From assembly GCA_003427395.1 (NCBI GenBank), contig BFEA01000012.1, forward strand, positions 1,742,285 through 1,776,695: a stretch of DNA of 34,411 nt, written 5' to 3'. The position numbers and the translations under genes are program-made. Origin of the DNA: Chara braunii (Eukaryota; Streptophyta; Charophyceae; Charales; Characeae). Shown here one piece after another: positions 10,420 through 20,890 of this stretch. The notes under the pieces were generated by a model that searched no databases, was not told where the DNA came from, and was given only the letters and a program-made list of their open reading frames with translations. Position 1 is the stretch's first letter, and each line of letters begins with the position of its first letter.

Positions 10420-12634
10420 AAAGCTTGATTGGTCATCAAAGGGTTCAAAGAGGGTACAGATAGGGAATCAAGGGGTTTAGAGGGGAGTTGCTCAATTTAT
10501 TTTATCTCAATATTTTTTAATCAGTTTACTTTATATTTTATCTTCATTTTGGCTAGGATATCAAAGATGACATCAAGCCAAAAAAAGTTAAAAAACCCTA
10601 TTTTGCGCAGGGCCAGATTTCCCATATTTGGAATTCATCCGGAGATTTCATCCGGATCCAAAATTCCGAAATAAAATGGCGGATGCATAGACAGAAACTC
10701 CCCACAGCAAGTCAGTCCGGTTCCTTCTCTACTGACAAGCCATAGCAGATGCATAAACAAAAACTCCCCACAGGAAGGATGTGTGTTGTAGACTGTCACC
10801 AGAAGAAGAAGAACCCCTTTTCCAGCCAGATGCAGGGATCCAAAATTGAAAGTCTTACTTCATCATCTATTTCCGGCGTTCAAAATCATTGTGATGTTTT
10901 CATAATGCAATGTTACGATGACACTGCCATCCATTCTTGTGAGGTGCAAGGCACACCACATCTGTGTAACTGAGCATGGGATGCGTACACACCAGTGTGC
11001 CTTTCCTCACACCTGCACTATATATTTTCTGTTTTCTTAAATACGCACTAGTTCTATACAGGCTGAAGGGGAGGGAGGGAGACGAGGAGGAGAGCAGAGG
11101 GAGGGAGAGGAGGAGGAGAGGAGCAGGGCAGAGAGGAACCTCATTGGGTCCTCCAAGTGAGATTGGGGGTCAATCCATTCCAGGGACCAGACAGTGAAGC
11201 GAACTGGCAGTTCCCATGCCATGGAGTGATAAAGATGATGATGGCTTCAATGACGAGTCTGGATGAGTAGGAGTGAGTAGAGTGTGTACACTGTACACTA
11301 CCCGACATATGTCCAGCCAGGAGGTATATGAATAATGGTGTACACCCAGAAGTGAGAGGCCATCCGTTCCCGAATAAATACCGCTCTGATCAATGCCACT
11401 GCCACATAGCGGAGTTGCTTTTGAAACAAGTGGCGTGCATCATGTGTTCCAACTTCCAAGCAATCTGCCGCCGATAGCATTCATGAGGGGAAGAATGAGG
11501 GGTGTGGGCGGGGGGCTGGGGGCTGGATGGTAAGCGGGTATGGTGACACTGACAAACAAAACAAGCACAGCCCTGATGCACTTGCTTGTGCGCTATATAC
11601 CTGTATTCGGGTGGTGGGGTTGGTGGTACAGTGTGGGCGGTGCTATGCGCACTAAATGGGATGTATGGACCCAGTGGTGCCATGTGCGCTAGCTCTGTGC
11701 ACTAAGTGGATACGGGGGCTGGGTTATGCCATGTGCTTTGTATGTACTGCACCTTCTCCGAGAAAATGGACTGTGTGGGCTAGGTGCCACCCATGCACTT
11801 GTACTCAGATAGCTGTCATGAGGATTCACTTTCAATTCAGCAAAGCGGAACACGCAATCCGTCCTCAGAAAAAAGGCAAATGGAAAGAAAAAGACTGGAA
11901 TTCACAAAACGGACAAACGCACAAAAATAAAACACGAATGTGTTCAGTCCCTATGTGGGCCTCTGGACCCGGTGAACCCTGGTCTCACAGGACATGCAAG
12001 ACCCATCTTATGCTTTCATAGATAATCTTAGAACGTCGAAAAGTTTTTACCCTGTACCTTCGGCGCTTATGACGCATCCTACGCAGCATGTTAACCAGCA
12101 GTGACCCTTGGGAATTTAACGTCAATCTGCAAAGCCTACGGGTAACCTGTATATAGGCTGCTGATGTGAACCTTACTCTTCAACACCACGTCTACTGAAC
12201 ACAGCAAAGAAAGTCAAGGATGCTCATCTAGCTTCCTTGGTAAATGGATTTCATCGATTCTCAAAATCTATCGAGTCAGATTGCATATCCTTCACATCCC
12301 TGTCTGCCTACCTTGCATGTCACCATTACAGTCGAGCTTAACGGAACTACAGGCCACAGCTCCGTATTCTACTCAAAAGCTGGGGCAATTTCCACAACAG
12401 AGGTTCATATGTGAACTTTGTTGCTTCCGACAACAATGACCCCTCATTCAACCCCACCTTTAACAGCTGCACAGGAGTTAGGGCCACAACAACAGTGCAC
12501 AGCTACCTCAGTAAGACTTAATGTCGTCAACAAGGGCCTTGTTAGACACTCCTTGAAAGCCAAGAAGGATTCCAGCATCGTTCGACTACTACTTAAAAAT
12601 CCAGTCCTTAGCTCTGGCTGCCATGCCACCTGCC

Positions 12635-12636
<2 letters not shown>
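10420..12636. other. Dispersed repeat F copy 2; otherwise no gene
   Basis: 10682-10775 holds a diverged 66-bp tandem duplication (GATGCATA...AAACTCCCCACAG at 10682 and 10748). 10781-10851 and 11013-11090 are collinear with the blocks in the ORP intron. 11066-11130 is a G/A-rich run. Minus-strand ORFs near 11298-11683 have a Cys-x-x-Cys stretch but no convincing domain. From 11.7 to 12.6 kb I see nothing identifiable. Confidence 0.45.
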
Positions 12637-12722
<86 letters not shown>

Positions 12723-12723
12723 N

Positions 12724-12809
<86 letters not shown>
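12637..12809. repeat. (CT)n microsatellite, about 173 bp
   Basis: An almost pure CT/GA tract, broken once by an undetermined base at 12723 where the phase changes; that may mark an assembly join or a collapsed longer tract. It creates spurious Leu-Ser and Arg-Glu repeat ORFs in several frames. Confidence 0.97.
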
Positions 12810-12813
<4 letters not shown>

Positions 12814-14194
12814 AAAGTTCCTCTACTTTGCCATGACTGTAATGACAAAAACAGACTAGCCTAAGTTTGCCCTCTGGTTTGCTACCTTTCAGGATGTTCG
12901 TTTTCGAAGTCCAGGTGTCTGTAATCTCAGACCTTTTGTGTCCATCTCTGCAGAGAGAGACTAGAGTTGCTGTGCAATAATCTGCGACTCACAAACATAG
13001 ACAATCATTAAGCAAGCTCGGAGGGATGAACAGAAATTGACAGCAAAGACAGTTCTAGGAGGAGTAGAGTTGAAATTGACAAACAGACAGAAGGGCAAAG
13101 CCTCGAGTCAAAAACAGACTTGCACACAACCCTAGGTGTAGTTCCAGCCATACGGTGTAGCGGCATTGCAGATCTAGGCACTCCTGGTCCGGAACTCACC
13201 ATTGCAAGGCCAAAACCACAAGCCAGCCTAGAGATTAACTAGCTCCCTTCTAGGCGGGATATAAGCAGAAATGTCCGTTGTCCAGCTGCATTGTTAAGAT
13301 CATCAAGCTGCTCTCGGATCTTGAAAGGCTCAACTCGCAGGACGTTAGCGTTCCTACGCCGGCAGGTGTTTGAACTCCTTACTGTGGTGGGCCCAGGTGG
13401 GGCTCGGTCCACGTGACGATGGTTCAGCTTCTACTAGTTGAACCGCCATGCATACTTCTCCCAAGGTTTACCACTACACTGCAATGCACTTCGCCTGGTG
13501 GTATCTGGGTGACATATGGTTTCCGTGCTTGCTAATTTTCAGCTTCTTTGGACCTCAGCCAATCAGACTTCGCCAGGAGACACTTATTCGTGTTCCGGGC
13601 AACGATCGAGATTCATCCCGCCGAATTGAGCCGCTGTGAAGTTATGCAGCAGCCCTGACTGTCTGCTGTTAATGGGAGACACACTGGGAGTGGTGATGGT
13701 TCTTGCTTCAGCGTAGTAAATGTTGGGTTCTATGGACAGCAAATGTCAGGTTCTGGTCATTCTTTGAATCAGAATTCCAAGTTCAATGCAGTTCTGGATA
13801 ATTGAAGCCAAAAGGGGCCGCAGGTGTCAGAGGAGAAATGATACATTTGTTCTCGTGCACATTCATTGTAATTCTTTCTTGATACTCACAGGCAGGAGGA
13901 CAGTGGAAGGAGAGACAGAGGCAATATGAGTTGTTATTCTTGCACTGTCGTAGACGGAAACAGGAAGTTCAATTACAACAGTCAGACAAGGCTGACACTG
14001 TTCTACACCACCAGAGAGGGGAAGCACTGGCCCACCGGGATGGCTTCTTATGGGCACTCCATCCTTTCTGCCTGCTGGGGCCCCATAGACCACCCTAACC
14101 TTAGTTCACAACCACACCTCCCACTGCTAGGCCATCTAGCAGGGCAAAGATGGAAGGGATTCACTCTGATGCAGGCGTATAAAACCTGCAGGTT
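12810..14194. other. no gene recognised
   Basis: Only short ORFs without recognisable domains are present. I see no splice-linked exon pair or repeated unit here. Confidence 0.4.
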
Positions 14195-14286
14195 GTCCTT
14201 CAGGACATCCGTTAAAATTGGAACAATACAGAGAAGATTAGCATGGTCCCTCCGCAAGATTAAAAAAAAAAAAAAAAAAAAAAAAA
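14195..14286 (+). pseudogene. U6 snRNA retropseudogene (3'-truncated, poly(A))
   Basis: 14195-14261 matches the first two thirds of U6 spliceosomal RNA: the 5' hairpin GTCCTTCAGGAC, then ACATCCGTTAAAATTGGAAC, then the ACAGAGA box in AATACAGAGAAGATTAGCAT and a diverged GGTCCCTCCGCAAGAT. U6 normally continues for about another 35 nt, but here it stops and 25 A follow directly (14262-14286). The 3' stem, U tail and terminator are missing. That is the signature of a retrotransposed, truncated U6. CTGCAGGTT just upstream (14186-14194) and CTCCAGGTC just downstream (from 14287) may be a degraded target duplication (7 of 9 match). A TATAAAA at 14178-14184 sits only 17 bp upstream, too close for a normal U6 promoter. 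The 5' stem and ACATCC wording are of the green-lineage type. Confidence 0.85.
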
Positions 14287-14687
14287 CTCCAGGTCTTCGG
14301 TCTACCTGGTTTAGTTCTCACCCCAGTCTAACTACTTATCCAGCAAGAATAGATCAGCAGAAGAGTGAGGGTTCCCTGGCAATATGCAGATAAGATAAGG
14401 GCAGATTTCTGAGAGTCTTGGTCGAACCAACATGTCAGGACAGAACACGGAATACCGCTCGTGTTCAATGGCACCAGGGACAAAAATTGTAACTATCGTT
14501 TCACACGTAGCCTGCCTACTCGTAACCAGAGAGACAATCGTGTTAGACCACCAGTATAAACAGGCCCAGCAATGCTTTCGCTAATGCAACAAGGGGGGGA
14601 CAGGGGGCAAGGTTCGTTCAGCCTACAGGGTGCAAGCGGGTGGGGGGGTCCACCGAATTTTTTTATTTTTATTTTTTTTAAATAAAA
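14287..14687. other. spacer between U6 and 5S copies
   Basis: No gene recognised. The right end (about 14655-14687, plus strand) is T/A-rich and, read on the minus strand, forms the TTTT terminator and A-rich tail of the 5S copy. Confidence 0.4.
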
Positions 14688-14797
14688 GGTCACCGGGACT
14701 TCCCAGGAGGTCACCCATCCCAGTACTATTCCGGCCTAACGGCGCTTGGCTTCCGAGTTCGGATGGGATCGGGCACATTAGCCGTGGTATGACCGCC
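14688..14797 (-). rRNA. 5S rRNA sequence
   Basis: The minus strand reads GGCGGTCATACCACGGCTAA, then GATCCCATCCGAACTCGG, GCCAAGCGCC, ATAGTACTGGGATGGGTGAC and CTCCTGGGAAGTCCCGGTG: the loop B/helix III, internal control region and loop E/helix IV landmarks of eukaryotic 5S in the right order. CTCCTGGGAAGTCC is the same as in plant 5S as I remember it. GGTCA near the 5' end and TGACC at the 3' end pair as a short helix I. TTTT follows (14687-14684), a Pol III terminator, and then an A-rich stretch. At about 110 nt it is shorter than the usual 118-121, and helix I is weak. This single copy may be a gene, but the A-rich tail and the nearby U6 retropseudogene make a retroposed copy or a 5S-derived SINE plausible. 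Confidence 0.8.
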
Positions 14798-14815
14798 AAA
14801 TTTTGAGTGCACCAA

Positions 14816-15216
14816 CTTCAGCGATTTTTTTAATCCTCATCTCCTTTCACCAAAAAGTCCAAAGGCAGTTCGGTAGTTTCCTCAGTGCCAAGGTGAAAAA
14901 AAAGAGCTTTGACAAAACTGCATGCTAAACAATGCTGGCACCAAAGGTGGCCCAGACTGTCTCTGTGTGCCCCAGCCAGCCCAGTTGCGGAGTCCCAGGC
15001 AACCAGCAAGGAAAGGTACAAGAGGGGCACACACACTTCAGCGTTTTTTTCATCCTCATCCCCTGTGACCAAAAATCCTCGAGGAGTAGGGTAGTTTCCT
15101 CTGTGTCAAGCGGTGGGGGGGGGGGGGGGGGGAAATAAATAAGAATAAAAGTTTTAAAAACTGCGTGCTCGACAATGCAGGTCCTGTGATGGCACGGACT
15201 GGCTCCATCTGCCCAG
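14816..15216. repeat. Diverged direct duplication beside the 5S copy
   Basis: 14816-14974 and 15036-15216 run in parallel: CTTCAGCG-T-rich-ATCCTCATC, ACCAAAAA, GTAGTTTCCTC, GTG(C/T)CAAG, then AAAACTGC(A/G)TGCT, ACAATGC and GACT(G/-)...CTG(T/-)G. The second copy gained a G run (15113-15132). The duplication starts about 20 bp from the 5' end of the 5S copy; the role is unknown. Confidence 0.7.
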
Positions 15217-16829
15217 GCGCAAACCACCCCCGACCACATGGAGGCCATATACTAATTTTCCAGTGTGTGAGTACTCCCCGAATAAGTAGAGAACCATTGA
15301 ACATAGCACATTCGCACCTCTTTTTGTTGAGGCGGATTCCCCTGCGTACCAAGCTTTGCTGAAACACCAGCGTGGCACATTTTCTTTTCTTTTGCCTGGC
15401 TCCGCCACCCTTTTTCGCCCGGTGGACTTGAGCCTCCGAAAATTTCAAATTGCATCTCGAGTTTACTGTGCAATGAATGTACTGGCGGTTTTTCTTCCCT
15501 TGTCCTTCAGCTCCGTGCTATGCTCCTAACTCACATTACTCTGAGGGAGATACAAATCATCATCTGGCATAGATGCTCTCACAACTCTGACAGTGTCTCG
15601 TATGCAGTCTGGAAAAGGTGCCATCACACTGTTTCCAAGTAACTATTGCAATCCATAAATCAGAAGCCCAAGCACAAGCACAAGAAGCAGCAGCAGAAGA
15701 AGAAGAAGACGAGGAAAAGGATAAGCAAGAGGAAGGCGACGAAGAATTACATCACGATCAACCAAACCAATTGCCCAGGAAACCCGGAGTCATTGAACAG
15801 AATGTCTTATGACTTGGGAATACAGAAGTGCATTATTGAAGCATATCTTAGATTCCGTGTACAAGCTGAGGTTCAACAAAGCCGCACAAGCAGGGGGTCT
15901 AGACTTTCAAGCATAAATACCAGTCTAAACTTCTCATAGTGGTCGTCAAGGTTGGTAGACAGATGTCTTGTCCAGGTAGAGACCCTTGTCCGGGTAGAGA
16001 CCTTTGGCTATGCTGCATCCCTCCCTTGCACATTCAAGTGCAGTACAGCCTTCGGTCAGCAGTGTGCAAAAGGTGCCCTAAGGCATCTGCACACACGCAC
16101 ATCAACGACCGGAGATTGGGTCAGGGATATCCTGATGAAAGGCTCACACACGCGCACATGCACCACCCGCCCCCCCACACGCACACACACACGCACACAC
16201 ACATGCAAGACCATTCACATGAGGATGGAGACAGATACACGAGTCCGTAACTTTCCTAAGTGCATATTAGCAGTGGCAGACATATGTCTCCTATCCAGCG
16301 TGCCATCCAGTCACAGGAGGCTACTGGTTCCAGTAAATAAAGGCCTACACATCAGCAGCTGAGGTAAGCCCAACTTCACAGACAGAACCAGTGGAAGCTC
16401 GGGAGAGGGGCAGCCTGTAGCGTACATCGCTAACACTGGCACACACAAGCATCTGCAGTGCCTGTATATTGCAGCCAGGCATGCCTACAACACCGGCAGT
16501 TTTAGAGCAGTGGAGAATCTGATAGACGCCATCCCTACACTAACTAGAATTTGAAGTGGTAAACCTGGCCAAAGAGGTGTACCGGACCGCTGAGTGGATC
16601 ACGAGCAGGCCGCAGATTGTTTACCACAAGGCAGTCCTGAAAGCCAATCTCCCTCTGCGGATAATACTACTGTCTTTAAGTGTCTTAATTGGTTTTTTCA
16701 TTGTTTTTGGATAGTTTTGAAAAATCAAAATTCTAAAGAAATTAGACAACAGAATGTCCCTGCCGTAGAGGAATATTTGTATTCTCGTTTTTTTTTTTTA
16801 ATCAAAATTTACAAAAAACATATCTTTCA
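15217..16829. other. no gene; CA-rich stretch
   Basis: A Glu/Lys-rich ORF near 15618-15812 comes from a GAA-rich stretch and has no domain. 16143-16205 is CA-rich (CACACGCACACACAC) and may be a decayed microsatellite. Nothing else was identified. Confidence 0.4.
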
Positions 16830-16960
16830 TTCGAACACATAGTACGTACGTATTCGAACACAACGTACGTACGTTGTCTTAGACCGTACATTCTATTAAA
16901 AAAACAATCAGCAATTTCTGGGGACCCGTTTTGCAGACGTAAATCGAATAGAACGTACGA
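16830..16960. repeat. Cluster of ACGT palindromes
   Basis: The 18-bp perfect palindrome ACAACGTACGTACGTTGT lies at 16860-16877. TACGTACGTA lies at 16843-16852, each preceded by TTCGAACA (or CGAACA). A further AATAGAACGTACGAACG lies near 16948-16964. A related cluster with GAACGCACGGAGTGCGTT occurs at 29851-29897. Confidence 0.8.
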
Positions 16961-17859
16961 ACGTTTTTTTCGGGTTAATACAGTAGTTCAAACTGAGCTG
17001 TGCATATTGGAGGTGTGGAGGGGCCAAGTGGATGTCAGTAGAGCCACCGTATGTACTCCACAATGTCCACATGTTACTTCCATTACATATGATCTAATGA
17101 AGACCACTACGAGACCATTCTTAGACTAGATTACACTACTGGTTCTCTACAGTCTACTCCAGGAATCTGGTTATGCAACACTGGTCTTTCCGCTGCACCA
17201 TATCAGTAGTTTCGACATCAGGCCTTCTCTTGGACCCAACACGTTCCCGTCCCTTCTGGAAAGCTGACAAAGCTCCTAGGGATGACGCCAGAAATGCACC
17301 AAGGCAAACAGTACGCTAGAAACATAGCCACAGCAGCACTGGATGCACTAGACATCAGTGAAACCTGAAGCCTGAAATAAGAGTTAAATTCTTACTAATG
17401 AAGTACTAGGCTACTAGCTACTTTGATGTTCACCGAGTTTACTTCCATGGTCACATCCAGCAATTCTCCGCACCTGCGTGTGCTGCATGACAGGAGAAAT
17501 GTTTTCCCCAGCTATTTAGATCAGTGTTCGATGCGGTGTGAATCAGAAAAGTTACTCAGCGGACCGGAACATCATGGTATTCGACACAAATCAGGAGTTA
17601 AATTGGCACCTTGACAGTCGCACTTAGTCGTGAGAGAACTTTGTATGCTTAAACAACTACCAGCACTACCAGCACCAACATGCAAACCATCTCATCATTC
17701 GCCAGCAACCATACGGTTCAGACCGCAAAAAGCTCCAGCAATGGTAGCTATCTAAGCAAACATCTATGCAACGCGGCACAGTTGATCTTTCTACCAACAC
17801 TTGGCCGGCCAATCATTTCTCTCTGTCAGCCAAAAGGCTCTTTCACCAAATTCCAAATC
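16961..17859. other. no gene recognised
   Basis: No coding or RNA feature was recognised. CTAC|TG at 17136-17141 could pair with TTGCA|CTAC at 18901-18908 as ends of the next LTR, but the implied length (1765 bp) does not fit its sister copy. Confidence 0.3.
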
Positions 17860-18904
17860 CCACAAACTCCACTGAACCAGAACCAATATCCAAAACCCTC
17901 TTCTATTGCCAGCACAACAAGAGGTCCATCGTATCCATGCCCACCCTCCTCTCTCTCTTCATTCAGGTAGAGGCTATGGCGGACTACTAAGGGCCTTGCC
18001 CTCATGTGCAAAGGACAACGCAACGCAGCTACGTCCTCTTCCTCTCAGGCCGCCATGCCTGACTCTACCTCGAAGCCTCTTGATGCAGCGCTACCCCAAC
18101 TGGGGCCTTCCAGACGAAGTGCCTGCCAAGGTGATGAAGATGGCGTCCACCATAGCCAGGTAAATACCTCTGGCGCTCCATTCTCTTACTCCCCTTCTTC
18201 CTCCTACCAGGCCCTGTCCACCATAGCCAAGGTGGAAGCCCTGGCGCTCTTCCCCCCAGCGCTGCACACTAGCACTCTCCACCAGGCACTCCAGCAGCAG
18301 GACACCCAAACTTGCATGCAGCAAATGAGGCTGAGCTCTCCATTCAGCCTGGACATATAGCGGGCAACCCGCCTCGCGGCCGGTTGTTTGAGTGTGCTGC
18401 GCGGCCTCAAAACTACCAGTACCTCCTCCCTTTCAGAGGGAAACATCATTGCAGGCTCTGATATCCTCTGCACAGGCCCAAGGCTCAGCCTACCTGGACC
18501 GGTAGGCCTAGCCTACCGCTACTAAGCCTCTAAAAATACTAACTTTTTGTCTTCTTTTGCTCGACCAACTGCTACTCAAGTACCTATGCGCCTACACTAC
18601 GCTACTTGAGTGTTCCCTAAGCTTACCCCTTCGGCCACTCCAGTGTTTTTCCCCGCTGTGACCCCAAAGTCACGGCCACAGATAAGTACCAGCCCTACGG
18701 GCCTCCCAAACAAACAAGTGCCTGGCGGGCCACACACACACTTAGGCCGACAAGCACTGAGACAGGCACACGGACCAGCACTCGCGCACACACACAGACT
18801 CAAAAAAGTCAGCAAAAAGCGGGAATCCCAGCAAGGCATACATTCCGGTGGCAAAAATCAGAAATCCGCAGTCTTCTCTGTCCCTGTTATGGCAGGTCCT
18901 TGCA
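17860..18904 (+). mobile_element. LTR family B, copy 1
   Basis: This is collinear with the nested LTR at 31452-32757, from ACTGAACCAGAACCAAT through GAGGCTATGGCGGACTACTA, GCCGCCATGCC(T/C)GACTCT, AAGGTGATGAAGATGGC, the splice-site match CCAG|GTAAAT (18159/18160), CATATAG, CCTCCCTTTCAGAGGGAAAC, to the distal GGCCTCC-AACAAAC block. The right end is probably GGTCCTTGCA at 18904. The left end was not fixed. A short ORF starting at 18055 is shared with the other copy (see separate entry). Confidence 0.7.
18055..18360 (+). CDS. LTR B small ORF, copy 1 (101 codons)
   Basis: The ORF starts MPDSTSKPLDAALPQLGPS, continues with CQGDEDG-HHSQ, is rich in Ser, Ala, Leu and Gln, and ends MRLSSPFSLDI before TAG. 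Its partner in LTR B copy 2 starts MPDSASKLLG, shares PQLGPS, QGDEDG and HHSQ, and ends MRLGSSPGLEI. The two differ in length by 8 codons yet stay in one frame. The splice-site match at 18159 falls in phase 0 right after HHSQ, so the real product could also be a 35-residue leader exon. No known domain. It may be no more than sequence similarity between LTR copies. Confidence 0.3.
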   Translation: MPDSTSKPLDAALPQLGPSRRSACQGDEDGVHHSQVNTSGAPFSYSPSSSYQALSTIAKVEALALFPPALHTSTLHQALQQQDTQTCMQQMRLSSPFSLDI

Positions 18905-19030
18905 CTACCCCCCCCTCAAGAGCGAGGTCCCTTTAAGAGTAACTCAATCGCTGTCCCTGACAACCACATCATAAGCAATCATAGCAGAGAGATTTCGCGT
19001 ATACTCAGCAGCAGTGAGTTTCGCAGAGAT

Positions 19031-19532
19031 TTATGGAACAGCATCGGAAACTATCCTGCGTTCATACGCTTTGACAATGCAAGGTGCACTCTGTACCAAT
19101 TCCTTCTTTGAAATCCAATCGAGATCATCTAACGGGTGATTTATGATGTGAACTCAGTACTCTGTTACATCCCTTACCATGTGACTTACAATCCTATCTA
19201 TCTCATGACCGCCATTAATTGTACAAAGGATCGTAGGTTCTCAATAATCGAAGGAAGTAGGAGCAAGATATGGAAACAGTTTCGCCACATCAAACATGCA
19301 AATGAGGAGGCACATCAACCACATATGCAGGACCACACTTATCATCACCCACTACCTTCAGAACCATCCACGGGCCGTAGTAGAGAGGAAGAAGTTTGAG
19401 TGACACCCCCTCTTCCTCTGAAAACTCAGACATCTTTGGGATTCTTATTATGTCTGCTATTCGTTTGTGGTTCATGAAAGGCCCGCCCGCCACAGGAAAG
19501 TACTGCAGCTCGAGGCCTGGCCGCATTTGCAC
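19031..19532 (-). pseudogene. Gypsy integrase C-terminus plus chromodomain fragment
   Basis: The minus strand gives LKLLPLYYGPWMVLKVVGDD and GPAYVVDVPPHLHV, the GPY/F module of Ty3/gypsy integrases. After a frameshift near 19290 follow FDVAKLFPYLAP and, past an in-frame stop, the chromodomain block INGGHEIDRIVSHMVRDVTEY, stop, HPLDDLDWISKKELVQSAP, then a Tyr-Glu-Arg-Arg tail. At least one frameshift and two stops show decay. Upstream pol is absent, because the sequence runs into tandem repeats and a solo LTR. This is a second chromovirus, distinct from the one at 27933-33822. Confidence 0.85.
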
Positions 19533-20233
19533 TCAGATTCATTCAGGGAAGTGCTCGTGTTACATGCCCAGTTGGGTGATGTACATATATAACAGAGGAT
19601 CCGCAAGTGATAAAAAGGACTGAATGAACAATGCAGTGCAAGTGAAATCTCGACAAGCAGTGTACATTCTGATACATACAAAAATGGTGCTTTATAGCGC
19701 AGGGGAAGACTAAGATAGAAGTCCTGCCCTGACCGGGACTGACCTAAGACAGCGCAGCAGAATGCTAGAATACCAGTCACTAGCCCAATCAATGTTGCAA
19801 CGCAGACCAAACATACATCATCCTCGTCACAAGGTGTGAAGGCGCCTGGCGCTACACACAGGAAGAATGTGCCAGGTCCAGATCATGCACAGACGAGGAG
19901 GAGGGGAACAGACGAAGAAGAGGGGCAGAGATGGGAACGTCGTCAACACCAAGTCTTTGTTACAAATCCCAAATAACCCCTCGTCAAAATGTCTGAAGCC
20001 AAATGTCGAGTCCGGATCCAAATGTCACCAAGCCCGCTCTCTCATAGTCTGCTGATACAGTGAAGTCAGGTAGCGAGAGGGTGAGAGGGAGATGGTGGAC
20101 TGAGAAGAGGAAGAAGAAGAACTCTCTCTCTCATGTGCCAGGTACTAACCTGTGAAGATGGCGCTGTGCTGCAGGTACCTCGAAGACGAAGCTGGAGCTA
20201 TGGCGCTGCAGGTAAGTCTCCCTGGCCTCCGCC

Positions 20234-20282
<49 letters not shown>

Positions 20283-20300
20283 GTACTACTCTAGCTCCTA

Positions 20301-20405
20301 CTAGCGCCCAGCGCTGAAGACTACTGCTAATGCTACTAGCGCCCAGCGCTGAAGACTACTGCTAATGCAACTAGCGCCCAGCGCTGAAGACTACTGCTAG
20401 AACTA
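20301..20405. repeat. 35-bp VNTR in LTR A copy 2
   Basis: Three units starting at 20301, 20336 and 20371, each with GCGCCCAGCGCTGAAGA. LTR A copy 1 has two diverged units (near 1724-1756). Confidence 0.9.
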
Positions 20406-20750
20406 CTACTACTCCTGCAGTGCTCCTCCAGAGTGCTGCTGCCGAATCCTGAAGACTACCTCCTGCCTCCTGAACTGCACGTGAAGTGCCTGGCAAGTAC
20501 CTAGGAACTACCTGCAGCCTGCAGGGCGGGCCAGTCCTATATGGTGCTGGCCCGTCCAGGAGGCTGCTCTTGCCAATGCCAAAACGTGCCAGACCCTGGC
20601 GTTGAAGCTCAACCAAGGGTTGTATTGAAAACAGGCCCAAAATGGCCTGTACTAAGACCATGGTTTGGTGCCTGAGTTTCAGGGCAGGTCGATCTTATGA
20701 GGGCCCGAAAATGGCCCTCAGTTTCAGGCTGAAAAGACTAGGCTGAAAGG

Positions 20751-20890
20751 ACACAGGGCCTGTAGGCCCTTGTTTTCAGGCTTTCAGGCTGAAACGACAC
20801 AGGGCCTGTAGGCCCTTGTTTTCAGGCTTTCGGCTGAAACGACACAGGGCCTGTAGGCCCTTGTTTTCAGGCTTTCGGGCTGAAAACAAC
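20751..20890. repeat. 45-46-bp VNTR with hairpin core in LTR A copy 2
   Basis: Units start at 20751, 20797 and 20842. Each holds AGGGCCT-GT-AGGCCCT, an exact 7-bp inverted repeat, followed by TGTTTTCAGGCTTTC. Confidence 0.9.

Noticed and set aside
11298-11683. Possible integrase zinc finger (Cys-x-x-Cys then CHHTR) on the minus strand
   Set aside because: No His pair at the right distance and no core motif follows; similarity too weak to call.
12418-12864. Leu-Ser and Arg-Glu repeat ORFs
   Set aside because: Products of the (CT)n tract, which contains an undetermined base.
14178-14184. TATAAAA as promoter of the U6 copy
   Set aside because: Only 17 bp from the start, whereas plant U6 promoters have about 25-30 bp, and the RNA is truncated with a poly(A), so a retroposed copy is more likely.
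15618-15812. Acidic Glu-rich ORF
   Set aside because: Low-complexity GAA-rich DNA with no domain and no splice partners.
17140-18904. CTAC target duplication defining LTR B copy 1
   Set aside because: The implied length, 1765 bp, is much greater than copy 2 and the left sequence does not match it, so a 4-bp chance match is likely.
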